Positions 16,901 through 25,549 of a DNA stretch of 40,630 bases are shown here, piece after piece. The position numbers were made by a program, and so were the translations under genes. This DNA comes from an uncultured Paraprevotella sp. GTDB taxonomy: Bacteria; Bacteroidota; Bacteroidia; Bacteroidales; Bacteroidaceae. The notes beneath the pieces are model-generated. The model saw only the letters and a program-made list of their open reading frames with translations, had not been told where the DNA came from and did not search any database. Position 1 is the stretch's first letter, and each line of letters starts with the position of its first letter. The stretch is taken from NCBI GenBank assembly GCA_900548345.1, contig URKA01000028.1, forward strand, positions 1-40,630. Reading direction: 5' to 3'.

Positions 16901-17124
16901 TTATACAAATTTTCCGCACTCCATTAAGAGTTGTTCGCAACCGCATCAATTGCTGTCGTTTATCGGTATTATATAATTGCTCGAAATATACAAATCTTTT
17001 CATTCATATTAACAAAAAAACGGTTAAAATAGTGTAAATAGCCAAATCGCTATATTTTAGCCGAATATTCGAGGCGGCCCGGCAATGACTCAACGTCCTT
17101 CTTTTTTATCCGAAACTTTCTTTC

Positions 17125-17175
17125 GCGCGTACGCGCACATAACAGGAGTTTTACTGAAAAACCCCTTCAGGGGTT
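17125..17175. repeat. Palindrome and hairpin in the spacer before rsmH
   Basis: GCGCGTACGCGC (17125-17136) is a perfect 12 base palindrome. AACCCC-TTCA-GGGGTT (17160-17175) is a perfect 6 bp hairpin, extended by CTG/CAG with a bulge. Neither is followed by a T tract. A 64-codon ORF across them looks non-coding. Confidence 0.5.
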
Positions 17176-17377
17176 CAGGCTGTCTGATAGTCAGTGTACT
17201 TATGCTGAAGGCACTCTTCAGTCTTACTAAAGGCCGTTTTGTCCGGGTTCATCATATTCATGTTGGCCAAATCCGGTGAATCCAAAGTCTTCTTACGGCT
17301 CTATCCGTCTAATGTGTTGGCGCCGTACATAAACCGGTCAAGAAAATCATTGGCACGATTATTCGGATAATTATTTT

Positions 17378-17418
17378 TTCCAAAGTGCAATTCAACGTGC
17401 AAATATTGCACTTTGGAA
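17378..17418. repeat. Perfect 14 bp inverted repeat
   Basis: TTCCAAAGTGCAAT (17378-17391) and ATTGCACTTTGGAA (17405-17418) are exact complements around a 13 base loop. A T-rich tract precedes the left arm and no T tract follows the right arm on the plus strand. It could be an operator, a hairpin, or the end of a small element. Confidence 0.65.
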
Positions 17419-17500
17419 CAGTTTTGACTGATTGCTTCTTGTTATATCGTTGTGCGATAGATTGTTATGTGCGGTAAATTCCCTTTTGGCCACCCGGAGA

Positions 17501-17594
17501 AAACTATAAATAAAAGTTTTATTTTCAAAAACAAAAGTTTTGGTTTCAGAAATAAAAGTTTCAGTTGTAAAAATAAAACTTTTATTTATAGTTT
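17501..17594. repeat. Four 21 bp repeats bounded by a perfect 25 bp inverted repeat
   Basis: The core AAYAAAAG or its variant recurs at 17509, 17530, 17551 and 17572, exactly 21 bases apart. The outermost 25 bases (17501-17525 and 17570-17594) are perfect reverse complements. Both strands are open for about 100 codons across the element, giving Asn-Lys-Ser-Phe type 7-residue repeats, but codon context and neighbouring sequence do not look like a gene. It lies about 250 bases before rsmH. No other gene is supported in 16781-17841. Confidence 0.75.
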
Positions 17595-17808
17595 CGTGCG
17601 GCTCTTCCAGAGCCCGATCTGCATTTGCCATGCATTTCCTTGCCGGATGTACAAGGGAAACCACACGGCGGTATCCCTTGCCGGGATGAAGGGCCCGGAC
17701 ATGGCGGCCGTACACGAAAAGCGCAACCGTCGAGCCTCTTACGGAAACCCTGCAGGCTGTTGAAAAATATTTTTATTATAATAAGGTGTAGGTATGTAGG
17801 GAAATTCG

Positions 17809-17816
17809 TATCTTTG
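17809..17816 (+). promoter_or_regulatory. -7 element in front of rsmH
   Basis: TATCTTTG matches TAnnTTTG exactly and lies 25 bases before the rsmH ATG. No TTG is found at the -33 position. It probably drives the start of the dcw cluster, with a very short leader. Confidence 0.5.
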
Positions 17817-17841
17817 ATGCCTGATTATGCGATGAGGATTC

Positions 17842-18750
17842 ATGGAGGAAACAGTTTATCATATACCGGTGTTGCTGAAAGAAAGTGTGGACGGCCTGCA
17901 GGTGGTGCCCGACGGCATCTATGCCGACATGACTTTCGGCGGTGGCGGACATAGCCGGGAGATTGTTTCCCGGTTGGGAAGTAACGGACATCTGTATGCT
18001 TTCGACCAGGATGCCGATGCCGAGCGCAATGCGGTGCCCGATGCACGGTTCACGTTCGTGCGTAGCAATTTCCGCTATCTGAAGAACTGGATGCGCTACT
18101 ACGGTGTGGAGCAGCTGGACGGGTTGATTGCCGACTTGGGCGTGTCGAGCCACCATTTCGACGACCCCGGCCGGGGGTTCTCGTTCCGTTTCGACGGTGT
18201 GCTGGACATGCGCATGAACCAGCGGGCCGAGCTGACGGCCGCCGATGTGGTGAACGATTATCCTGAAGACCGGCTGGCCGACCTGTTCCGCATTTACGGT
18301 GAACTGAAGAATGCGCGCCGTCTGGCGTCCCTGCTCGTGAAAGCCCGCAGCGGGAGGCGCATCGGGACCACCGCGGAACTGATGGACATCACCAAGGGAC
18401 TGTTTGAACGCGACCGCGAGAAGAAGGAGACGGCCAAGATGTTCCAGGCCCTGCGCATCGAAGTGAACCGGGAGATGGACGCCCTGCAGGAAATGCTTTC
18501 GGCGGCCGCCGAACTGATTCGTCCCGGCGGCAGGCTGGTGGTGCTGACCTATCATTCGCTGGAAGACCGCATGGTGAAGAACCTCATCAAGACGGGTAAT
18601 GTGGAGGGGCGGCAGGTGAAGGACTTTTATGGCAACGTGGAATGCCCGTTCCGTGCCGTGAACAACAAGGTGATTGTGGCCGACGAAGCCGAGCAGGCGA
18701 GAAATCCGCGCAGCCGGAGCGCGAAGCTGAGAATCGCAGAGAAGAAGTGA
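17842..18750 (+). CDS. rsmH: 16S rRNA (cytosine(1402)-N(4))-methyltransferase RsmH
   Basis: A 302-residue SAM-dependent methyltransferase that modifies C1402 in the ribosomal P site. It opens with YHIPVLLKESVDGLQV, followed by the SAM-binding MTFGGGGHSREIVSRL near residue 30. Other family blocks are GLIADLGVSSHHFDDPGRGF near 95, FQALRIEVNREMDAL near 210 and VLTYHSLEDRMVKN near 235. It is the first gene of the dcw cluster here. The usual upstream neighbour mraZ is missing; a repeat-rich spacer stands in its place. Confidence 0.97.
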   Translation: MEETVYHIPVLLKESVDGLQVVPDGIYADMTFGGGGHSREIVSRLGSNGHLYAFDQDADAERNAVPDARFTFVRSNFRYLKNWMRYYGVEQLDGLIADLGVSSHHFDDPGRGFSFRFDGVLDMRMNQRAELTAADVVNDYPEDRLADLFRIYGELKNARRLASLLVKARSGRRIGTTAELMDITKGLFERDREKKETAKMFQALRIEVNREMDALQEMLSAAAELIRPGGRLVVLTYHSLEDRMVKNLIKTGNVEGRQVKDFYGNVECPFRAVNNKVIVADEAEQARNPRSRSAKLRIAEKK

Positions 18751-18768
18751 ATACCAACAAGAGGGGGA

Positions 18769-19290
18769 ATGAACATGGAAGAAACGAAAGACGTGCGGGA
18801 AGCGGAGATGGGGGAAGAGACGGCCGGAACGCACGGGGAAATTCCGGAAGAGGCCGGCGTGGAAGACACTGCGGCGGAGAGTGCTTCCTGTGAGGAAGAA
18901 AGCGGCACCGCCCTGTCGCCCATCAGAGAGTTTACGAAAAATGAAGGCGTGGAACAGCGTTCCAACCTGTCACTGCGCGAGATTCTCGGTGGAGACATAC
19001 TGACCAACGGCTGGCTGAAACGCCAGATGGGGCTGATTGTGCTTTGTGCCTTCTTTGCCATCATCTATATCACCAACCGTTACTCGTCGGAGCAGGAAAT
19101 CATCGAGATAGAAAAACTCAAGACGGAGCTTACCGACATGAGATACAGGGCCTTGACGCGCTCCAGCGAGCTCACCGTAAAGACCCGGCAGAGCCAGGTG
19201 GAGCAAAGCCTGAAAATGACGGGCGACAGCGTGCTGGAAAGTCCGAAGGAACCTCCTTATATCATTAAATCCAACCGTAGAGAAGAATGA
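18769..19290 (+). CDS. FtsL-like cell division protein
   Basis: A 173-residue single-pass membrane protein between rsmH and ftsI, the position of ftsL. The N-terminal 85 residues are acidic and cytoplasmic. One transmembrane helix follows (MGLIVLCAFFAIIYITNRYS, about 84-103). After it comes a short periplasmic coiled coil (EQEIIEIEKLKTELTDMRYR). FtsL joins FtsB and FtsQ at the division site. Sequence conservation is poor in this family, so the call rests on topology and position. The spacing of the GAGGGGG at 18761-18767 fits the in-frame ATG at 18775 better than the one at 18769. It overlaps ftsI by 4 bases. Confidence 0.8.
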   Translation: MNMEETKDVREAEMGEETAGTHGEIPEEAGVEDTAAESASCEEESGTALSPIREFTKNEGVEQRSNLSLREILGGDILTNGWLKRQMGLIVLCAFFAIIYITNRYSSEQEIIEIEKLKTELTDMRYRALTRSSELTVKTRQSQVEQSLKMTGDSVLESPKEPPYIIKSNRREE

Positions 19291-21458
19291 ATTTCGAAAG
19301 CAAGAAAGTCATGCCGAGGTATTTCGTCGTCATCGTACTGATGAGCATCGGCGGACTGTATATATTGGGGAACGCCGCATATTCCATGCTGGCCGAAAGC
19401 GATTACTGGACGGAAGTGAGCCGCAAGCTGGTGAAGGAAAATGTGCCTATACCGGCCAACCGCGGCAACATACTGTCAGCCGACGGACAGCTGATGGCCG
19501 GTTCGTTGCCGGAATTCAAGATTTACATGGACTACGTGGCTTCGGACAAGAACCCCGAAACGGCATGCAAGCTCCAGGCCTGGCGCGACAGCATGCTGAA
19601 CGTCAAGATAGACTCCATCGCCGACGGGCTGCATGCCATATTCCCCGACAAGTCGGCCGCACATTTCAAGGAGCGGCTGAAGAAAGGGCAGAAACTGAAA
19701 CGCCGCAACTGGCAGATATACGGCAAGCGAATCTCCTATATCCAGTACAAGGAGTGCAAGAAACTCCCCCTTTTCAGGGAGCGTCCCTTCAAGGGCGGAT
19801 TCTATGCCGAGGAGTTCAACCAGCGCAGGAAACCTTACGGCTCGCTCGCGTCGCGCACGCTGGGTGCGTTGTATGCCAGCAAAGACTCCGCGCGCTACGG
19901 GCTGGAGCTGTCCTACGACTCCATCCTGCGCGGAAAGGAAGGCGTGTCCCACCGTGCCAAGGTGCGCAACAAATGGTTGAGTCTGGTCGACGTGCCCCCG
20001 GTGGACGGCAATGACATCGAGACCACCATCGACGTGTCGATGCAGGACGTGGCCGAGAAAACCCTGTTGAAACAACTGAAGGAAATCAACGGCGATGTGG
20101 GCGTGGTGATACTGATGGAGGTGGCCACCGGCGACGTGAAGGCCATCGTGAACATGACGAAATGCAGCGACGGCGTGTACCGCGAGGTGAAGAACAATGC
20201 CGTGTCCGACCTTATGGAGCCGGGGTCCACGTTCAAGACAGCCTCCATCATGGTGGCGCTGGAAGACGGGAAAATCACGAAGAACGACTTTATAGAAACC
20301 GGAAACGGGCAGTGGGAGATGCACGGCAGGGTGATGAAAGACCACAACTGGCGCAGGGGAGGCTACGGCCGTATCAGTGTGCCCGAAGTGCTGATGTATT
20401 CATCCAATGTCGGGGTGAGCCGTATCATCGACGACCACTACAGGAGCAATCCCGAAAAGTTCGTGGACGGATTGTACCGCGAAGGAGTGGGAATCCCGTT
20501 GCACCTGCCTTTGGCCGGCAGCGGGGAGCCGCGTGTGCGCCGTCCGCTTGCCGACGGCAGCAACTGGTCGAAGACGGCCCTTCCGTGGATGAGCATCGGC
20601 TACGAGACACAGATTCCGCCCATCGCCACACTGACCTTCTACAACGCCATCGCCAACGGCGGAAAGATGGTGAGGCCGCGTTTCGTGCGCGCCGTCCGCA
20701 AGAACGGCGAGGTGGTGCGCGAATTTCCGGTGGAAGTCATCAAGGAAAAGATATGTTCGCCCAAGACGCTTGCCGACATACAGGAAATCCTCGAAATGGT
20801 GGTCAGCAAGGGACTGGGCAAGAAAGCCGGTTGCAAGGATTTCAAGGTGTCCGGCAAGACGGGCACCGCGCAGGTGGCCCAGGGAAAAGGAGGATACCAC
20901 GGCGGACGGATGAAATACCTCATCAGTTTCTGCGGCTATTATCCTTCCGACAAGCCTAAATACAGCTGCATAGTGGCCATACAGAAGTCCGGCCTGCCGG
21001 CTTCGGGAGGCGGACATTGCGGACCGGTGTTCAGCGAGATTGCCCGGAACGTGATGGCGCAGGGCGTGTTCAGGGATGTGGCCGAAGGTTCCGACTCCGC
21101 ATCGGTGTTTGTGCCCGATGTCATGGCGGGCAACCTGGATGCCGCCGCAGCCGTGCTGCGCGAACTGTCCATTCCGGTGCGTCAGGACTGGAACAGCGAC
21201 GAACCGGGGCGCATCGTGTGGGGGCGTGCCCTGAACAACGGCAACACGGTGTCGCTGCAATCCGACAAGACACCGATGGAGATTGTGCCCGATGTGACGG
21301 GCATGGGGGCCAAGGATGCGGTATACATGCTCGAAAGCCGGGGCCTGAAAGTGACGCTCGAAGGGGTGGGACAGGTTGTGGCACAGAGCCTTCCTCCCCA
21401 TTCGAAATACCATAAAGGACAAACCATACATATCAAACTAAAAAGAAGAAAAGCGTAA
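19287..21458 (+). CDS. ftsI: Division-specific penicillin-binding protein (FtsI/PBP3) with PASTA domains
   Basis: A 723-residue septal peptidoglycan transpeptidase. There is one N-terminal membrane helix (about 11-30), then the PBP dimerisation domain. The transpeptidase motifs are S-T-F-K in LMEPGSTFKTAS (near 313), S-S-N in MYSSNVGVSRI (near 372) and K-T-G-T in SGKTGTAQVAQ (near 523). Two PASTA-like segments end the protein, each starting Val-Pro-Asp-Val (near 610 and 670). PASTA-tailed FtsI is usual in Bacteroidetes and resembles Gram-positive SpoVD. The ATG overlaps the ftsL stop (ATGA), and the stop overlaps the murE start (TAATG), so translation is coupled. Confidence 0.95.
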   Translation: MNFESKKVMPRYFVVIVLMSIGGLYILGNAAYSMLAESDYWTEVSRKLVKENVPIPANRGNILSADGQLMAGSLPEFKIYMDYVASDKNPETACKLQAWRDSMLNVKIDSIADGLHAIFPDKSAAHFKERLKKGQKLKRRNWQIYGKRISYIQYKECKKLPLFRERPFKGGFYAEEFNQRRKPYGSLASRTLGALYASKDSARYGLELSYDSILRGKEGVSHRAKVRNKWLSLVDVPPVDGNDIETTIDVSMQDVAEKTLLKQLKEINGDVGVVILMEVATGDVKAIVNMTKCSDGVYREVKNNAVSDLMEPGSTFKTASIMVALEDGKITKNDFIETGNGQWEMHGRVMKDHNWRRGGYGRISVPEVLMYSSNVGVSRIIDDHYRSNPEKFVDGLYREGVGIPLHLPLAGSGEPRVRRPLADGSNWSKTALPWMSIGYETQIPPIATLTFYNAIANGGKMVRPRFVRAVRKNGEVVREFPVEVIKEKICSPKTLADIQEILEMVVSKGLGKKAGCKDFKVSGKTGTAQVAQGKGGYHGGRMKYLISFCGYYPSDKPKYSCIVAIQKSGLPASGGGHCGPVFSEIARNVMAQGVFRDVAEGSDSASVFVPDVMAGNLDAAAAVLRELSIPVRQDWNSDEPGRIVWGRALNNGNTVSLQSDKTPMEIVPDVTGMGAKDAVYMLESRGLKVTLEGVGQVVAQSLPPHSKYHKGQTIHIKLKRRKA

Positions 21459-22909
21459 TGAAACTGGAAACATTGCTGAAAGGCATCGCCTGTGAGTTCG
21501 TACAGGGCGGGCCGCAACAAGATATTACCGGAGTGAACATAGATTCCCGTCAGGTAAAGCCGGGAGACATGTTCATCGCCGTGAGGGGAACACAAGCCGA
21601 CGGACATGCCTATATCGGCAGTGCCGTAGAGAAGGGTGCGACGGTCGTCGTGTGTGAGGACGTGCCCGGCACGTTGGCCGAAGGAGTCACTTATGTCCGT
21701 GTGAAAGACACCGAGGGTGCGGTGGGCAGAATCGCCACGGCATTCTACGGAGACCCCACGTCGAAACTGCAACTCGTGGGTGTGACGGGCACAAACGGGA
21801 AGACCACCATCGCCACCTTATTATATAAGATGTTCCGCATGTTCGGTTACAAGTGCGGATTGTGCTCCACGGTGTGCAACTATATCGACGACGAGCCGGT
21901 GCCGACCGAACACACCACTCCCGACCCCATTACGTTGAACCGGCTGTTAGGGCGCATGGCCGACGAAGGATGCAAATATGCCTTCATGGAGGTCAGTTCG
22001 CACGCTGTGGCCCAGCGCCGCATCGCCGGCCTGAAGTTTGCCGGCGGAATCTTCACGAACCTGACGCGCGACCATTTGGACTACCACAAGACTTTCGAGA
22101 ACTACCGCGATGCCAAGAAAGCCTTCTTCGACCAGTTGCCGAAAGATGCTTTTGCCGTGACCAATGTCGACGACCGCAACGGCATGATTATGGTGCAGAA
22201 CTCGAAGGCTGCGGTGAAGACCTATTCCCTGCGGGCGGCAGCCGATTTCAAGGCCAAGGTGCTGGAAGAATCCTTCGAAGGCATGTGCCTGGATATCGAC
22301 GGACGCGAAGTGAGCGTGTCGTTCATCGGACGGTTCAACGTGTCCAACCTGCTGGCCGTTTACGGTGCGGCGGTAGCCATGGGAAAACGGCCGGAAGACG
22401 TGCTGGTGGCACTGAGCGCGCTGCATCCCGTCAACGGACGCTTCGAGACTATCCGCTCCGAAAATGGAGTGACGGCCATTGTGGATTACGCCCATACGCC
22501 TGACGCACTGGTGAATGTGCTGTCCACCATCAATGAAATCCTGAAAAACCGCGGAGATGTGTATACCGTATGCGGTGCCGGCGGAAACCGCGACAAGGGC
22601 AAACGTCCGCTCATGGCGCAGGAAGCTGCCAAAAACAGCGACAAGGTCATCATCACCAGCGACAACCCGCGCTTTGAAGAGCCGCAGGACATCATCAACG
22701 ACATGCTGGCCGGACTGGACAAGGAACAGCTTGCCCGTACACTCGCCATCACGGACCGCAAGGAAGCCATACGCACAGCCTGTATGATGGCGCGGCCGGG
22801 CGATGTCATTCTGATTGCGGGAAAAGGGCATGAGGATTACCAGGATGTGAAAGGCGTAAAGCACCACTTTGACGACCATGAGGTGGTTCGCGAATGTTTC
22901 GGCTTATAA
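21458..22909 (+). CDS. murE: UDP-MurNAc-L-Ala-D-Glu:meso-diaminopimelate ligase MurE
   Basis: A 483-residue cytoplasmic Mur ligase that adds the third amino acid to the peptidoglycan stem peptide. The ATP loop is GVTGTNGKTTIATLL near residue 108. The ligase blocks EVSSHAVAQRRI and NLTRDHLDYH follow. The substrate-selecting motif D-N-P-R (near 403, in ITSDNPRFEEP) predicts meso-diaminopimelate rather than lysine. It shares one base with the ftsI stop. Confidence 0.97.
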   Translation: MKLETLLKGIACEFVQGGPQQDITGVNIDSRQVKPGDMFIAVRGTQADGHAYIGSAVEKGATVVVCEDVPGTLAEGVTYVRVKDTEGAVGRIATAFYGDPTSKLQLVGVTGTNGKTTIATLLYKMFRMFGYKCGLCSTVCNYIDDEPVPTEHTTPDPITLNRLLGRMADEGCKYAFMEVSSHAVAQRRIAGLKFAGGIFTNLTRDHLDYHKTFENYRDAKKAFFDQLPKDAFAVTNVDDRNGMIMVQNSKAAVKTYSLRAAADFKAKVLEESFEGMCLDIDGREVSVSFIGRFNVSNLLAVYGAAVAMGKRPEDVLVALSALHPVNGRFETIRSENGVTAIVDYAHTPDALVNVLSTINEILKNRGDVYTVCGAGGNRDKGKRPLMAQEAAKNSDKVIITSDNPRFEEPQDIINDMLAGLDKEQLARTLAITDRKEAIRTACMMARPGDVILIAGKGHEDYQDVKGVKHHFDDHEVVRECFGL

Positions 22910-22921
22910 TCTCTTCGGCTT

Positions 22922-24184
22922 ATGTTATACTATCTTTTCAGATTCCTCGGCGAATACGGTATTCCGGGCTCGCACATGTGGACCTACATCTCTTTCCGTG
23001 CCCTGCTCACACTGATATTGTCCCTGGTCATTTCGGTATGGTTCGGGGAGTATTTCATCAAGTGGATGAGGCAGCACCGGGTCAGTGAGGCGCAACGCGA
23101 CAAAAGCATAGACCCTTACGGTGTGGAAAAGAAAGGCGTGCCCACGATGGGCGGGGTCATCATCATCGTCTCCACCATCCTGCCCTGCCTGCTCTTCGGC
23201 CGTCTGCGCAACATCTATATGATTCTGATGCTCGTCACGACCGTCTGGTTGGGCGCGTTGGGATTTGCCGACGATTACATCAAGATGAAAGTGTCCAAGG
23301 ACGGTCTGCGACCTGTCTACAAACTGATCGGGCAGACCATTCTGGGCCTGATTGTCGGACTGACATTGTGGCTTAGTCCCGATGCCGTCATCCGTGAGAA
23401 CGTATCCATACAAAAGATGAACGGTACGGAAGTCATACACAAGAGCGAAAAGGTGAAGTCGACCAAGACCACGATACCTTTTGTGAAAGACAACAACCTG
23501 GATTACGCCGAGCTTATGGGCTTTTGCGGAAAGTACAAGAGTGCCGCCGGCTGGTTCCTGTTCGTGGTGATGACCACGATTGTGGTCGTGGCCGTATCGA
23601 ACGGTTCCAACCTGAACGACGGTATGGATGGCATGACAGCCGGCAATTCGGCCATCATCGGCGTGGCGTTGGGAGTGCTGGCCTACGTGTCCAGTCATAT
23701 AGCCTTTGCCAGTTATCTGAACATCATGTACATTCCGGGCTCCGAGGAACTGGTGATTTTCGTTTGCGCTTTTGTCGGTGCCCTGATAGGTTTTCTGTGG
23801 TATAACGCCTATCCGGCTCAGATTTTCATGGGCGACACCGGCAGTCTGGCCATCGGCGGCATCATCGCCGTGACGGCTATCATCATTCATAAGGAACTGC
23901 TGATTCCGTTGATGTGTTTTGTCTTCCTGATGGAAAGCCTGAGCGTAATCCTTCAGGTGAACTACGCCAAGATGGGTAACAAGCGCGGAAAGAAGTGGAG
24001 GGTGTTCAAGCGCGCCCCGATTCATGATGCCTTCAGGGTGCGTCCGGGGCAGCTCGGACCGGATGTGAAGGTGCTGTGCAACTGGCCCAAGGGCTGCTGG
24101 CTGGAGTCGAAGATTACGGTGCGTTTCTGGATTATCACGATTATCCTGGCCGCCATGACGATAATTACGTTAAAAATCAGATAA
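22922..24184 (+). CDS. mraY: Phospho-N-acetylmuramoyl-pentapeptide transferase MraY
   Basis: A 420-residue polytopic membrane enzyme that makes lipid I from UDP-MurNAc-pentapeptide and undecaprenyl phosphate. Family motifs are GVPTMGGVIII near residue 75, GFADDYIKM near 118 (the D-D pair), NGSNLNDGMDGMTAGN near 230, and the Mg-binding IFMGDTGSLAIGG near 303. The C-terminal PIHDAFR block is also present. It is longer than the E. coli enzyme because of an insert at about 160-195, which is usual for Bacteroidetes. It starts 12 bases after murE. Confidence 0.97.
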   Translation: MLYYLFRFLGEYGIPGSHMWTYISFRALLTLILSLVISVWFGEYFIKWMRQHRVSEAQRDKSIDPYGVEKKGVPTMGGVIIIVSTILPCLLFGRLRNIYMILMLVTTVWLGALGFADDYIKMKVSKDGLRPVYKLIGQTILGLIVGLTLWLSPDAVIRENVSIQKMNGTEVIHKSEKVKSTKTTIPFVKDNNLDYAELMGFCGKYKSAAGWFLFVVMTTIVVVAVSNGSNLNDGMDGMTAGNSAIIGVALGVLAYVSSHIAFASYLNIMYIPGSEELVIFVCAFVGALIGFLWYNAYPAQIFMGDTGSLAIGGIIAVTAIIIHKELLIPLMCFVFLMESLSVILQVNYAKMGNKRGKKWRVFKRAPIHDAFRVRPGQLGPDVKVLCNWPKGCWLESKITVRFWIITIILAAMTIITLKIR

Positions 24185-24196
24185 GGAGTGTGAATC

Positions 24197-25531
24197 ATGA
24201 AGAACAGGATTGTCATATTGGGTGCGGCGGAGAGCGGTGTGGGAGCTGCTGTCCTGGCCCGGAAGAAAGGATTTGATGTCTTTGTTTCCGACATGGGGAA
24301 AATCAAGCCCCGCTATGCGGATATGCTCGACAGCCATGATATTCCGTGGGAAGAAGAACGGCATACGGAAGAAATGATACTGAATGCGGACGAAGTGATT
24401 AAGAGTCCGGGGATTCCCGAAAACGCACCGATGGTGGTCAGGCTGAAAGAGGCCGGCATACCCGTCATCTCCGAAATCGAGTTCGCAGGCCGGTATACGG
24501 ATGCCAAGATGATATGTATCACGGGAAGTAACGGCAAGACAACGACCACATCGCTGATATATCATATTTTCAAGAATGCGGGCTACAATGTAGGGCTGGC
24601 CGGGAACATAGGGCAGAGCCTTGCCTTGCAGGTGGCGGAGTGCGATTATGATTATTATGTCATCGAACTGAGCAGTTTCCAGCTGGACAACATGTACCGG
24701 TTCAGGGCGAATATCGCTGTGCTGTTGAACATCACTCCCGACCATCTGGACCGCTACGACAATTGTATGCAGAACTATGTGGACGCGAAGATGCGCATAC
24801 TGCAGAATCAGGAAGAGACCGACGCTTTCGTGTATTGGAATGACGACCCTGTCATACAGAAAGAACTGGCCAGATACGACATCAAAGCGAAGAAGTGTCC
24901 TTTCTCCATATTGAAAAAGGAAGGTATGATAGGTTATATCGCCGACGGACAGTATGTGTTGGAATCTCCCGAACCTTTCAATATGGAACAGGAAGCCCTG
25001 GCGCTGGAAGGCAAGCACAATATGTACAATTCCCTTGCCGCAGGAATCACGGCAAGTCTGGCCGGTATCAAAAATGAGGTGATACGCAAGAGTCTGGGCG
25101 ACTTCGAGGGTGTGGAACATCGTCTGGAAAGAGTGACCCGTGTGAGAGGAGTGGATTATATCAACGACTCCAAAGCCACCAATGTGGATGCGTGCTGGTA
25201 TGCGCTGGAAAGCATGAAGACACCTACGGTGCTGATTATAGGAGGGAAGGACAAGGGAAACGACTACCGTGCCATTGCCGACCTGGTGAAACGGAAATGC
25301 GTAGGTCTGGTGTATCTGGGGGCCGACAACAGGAAACTCCATGATTTCTTCGATGGTTTCGGCATTCCTGTGGCAGATACGCACAGCATGAAAGAATGTG
25401 TGGAGGCGTGTTACAAGATGGCGCGTCCGGGCGATACGGTCCTGCTGAGTCCGTGTTGTGCAAGTTTCGACCTGTTCAAGAATATGGAAGACAGGGGCGA
25501 ACAGTTCAAGACGTTGGTGAGAGCTTTATAA
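24197..25531 (+). CDS. murD: UDP-MurNAc-L-alanine:D-glutamate ligase MurD
   Basis: A 444-residue Mur ligase that adds D-glutamate to UDP-MurNAc-L-Ala. The N-terminal UDP-binding domain opens with IVILGAAESGVGAAVLARKK. The ATP loop is ITGSNGKTTTTSLIYH near residue 110. Further blocks are ELSSFQLDNMYRF, NITPDHLDRYD and VDYINDSKATNVDA near 320. The C-terminal LSPCCASFDLFKNMEDRGEQ stretch is typical MurD. It lies 12 bases after mraY. Confidence 0.97.
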   Translation: MKNRIVILGAAESGVGAAVLARKKGFDVFVSDMGKIKPRYADMLDSHDIPWEEERHTEEMILNADEVIKSPGIPENAPMVVRLKEAGIPVISEIEFAGRYTDAKMICITGSNGKTTTTSLIYHIFKNAGYNVGLAGNIGQSLALQVAECDYDYYVIELSSFQLDNMYRFRANIAVLLNITPDHLDRYDNCMQNYVDAKMRILQNQEETDAFVYWNDDPVIQKELARYDIKAKKCPFSILKKEGMIGYIADGQYVLESPEPFNMEQEALALEGKHNMYNSLAAGITASLAGIKNEVIRKSLGDFEGVEHRLERVTRVRGVDYINDSKATNVDACWYALESMKTPTVLIIGGKDKGNDYRAIADLVKRKCVGLVYLGADNRKLHDFFDGFGIPVADTHSMKECVEACYKMARPGDTVLLSPCCASFDLFKNMEDRGEQFKTLVRAL

Positions 25532-25549
25532 ACAAAGGAAGGAGACAGT

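Noticed and set aside
17085..17279. A 64-codon open frame in the spacer before rsmH
   Set aside because: It runs over a palindrome and a hairpin, has no ribosome binding site, and its translation shows no protein-like pattern.
17501..17594. Possible CRISPR array
   Set aside because: Units are directly adjacent with a 21 base period and no spacers, and the ends are inverted; no cas gene is near.
17467..17763. Two overlapping open frames with Asn-Lys-Ser-Phe repeats on opposite strands
   Set aside because: The repeats on both strands follow from the inverted symmetry of the 21 bp element; no start signal or family supports a protein.
20400..21431. A 343-codon open frame antisense to ftsI
   Set aside because: It is a shadow of a well-supported gene, with no recognisable domain.
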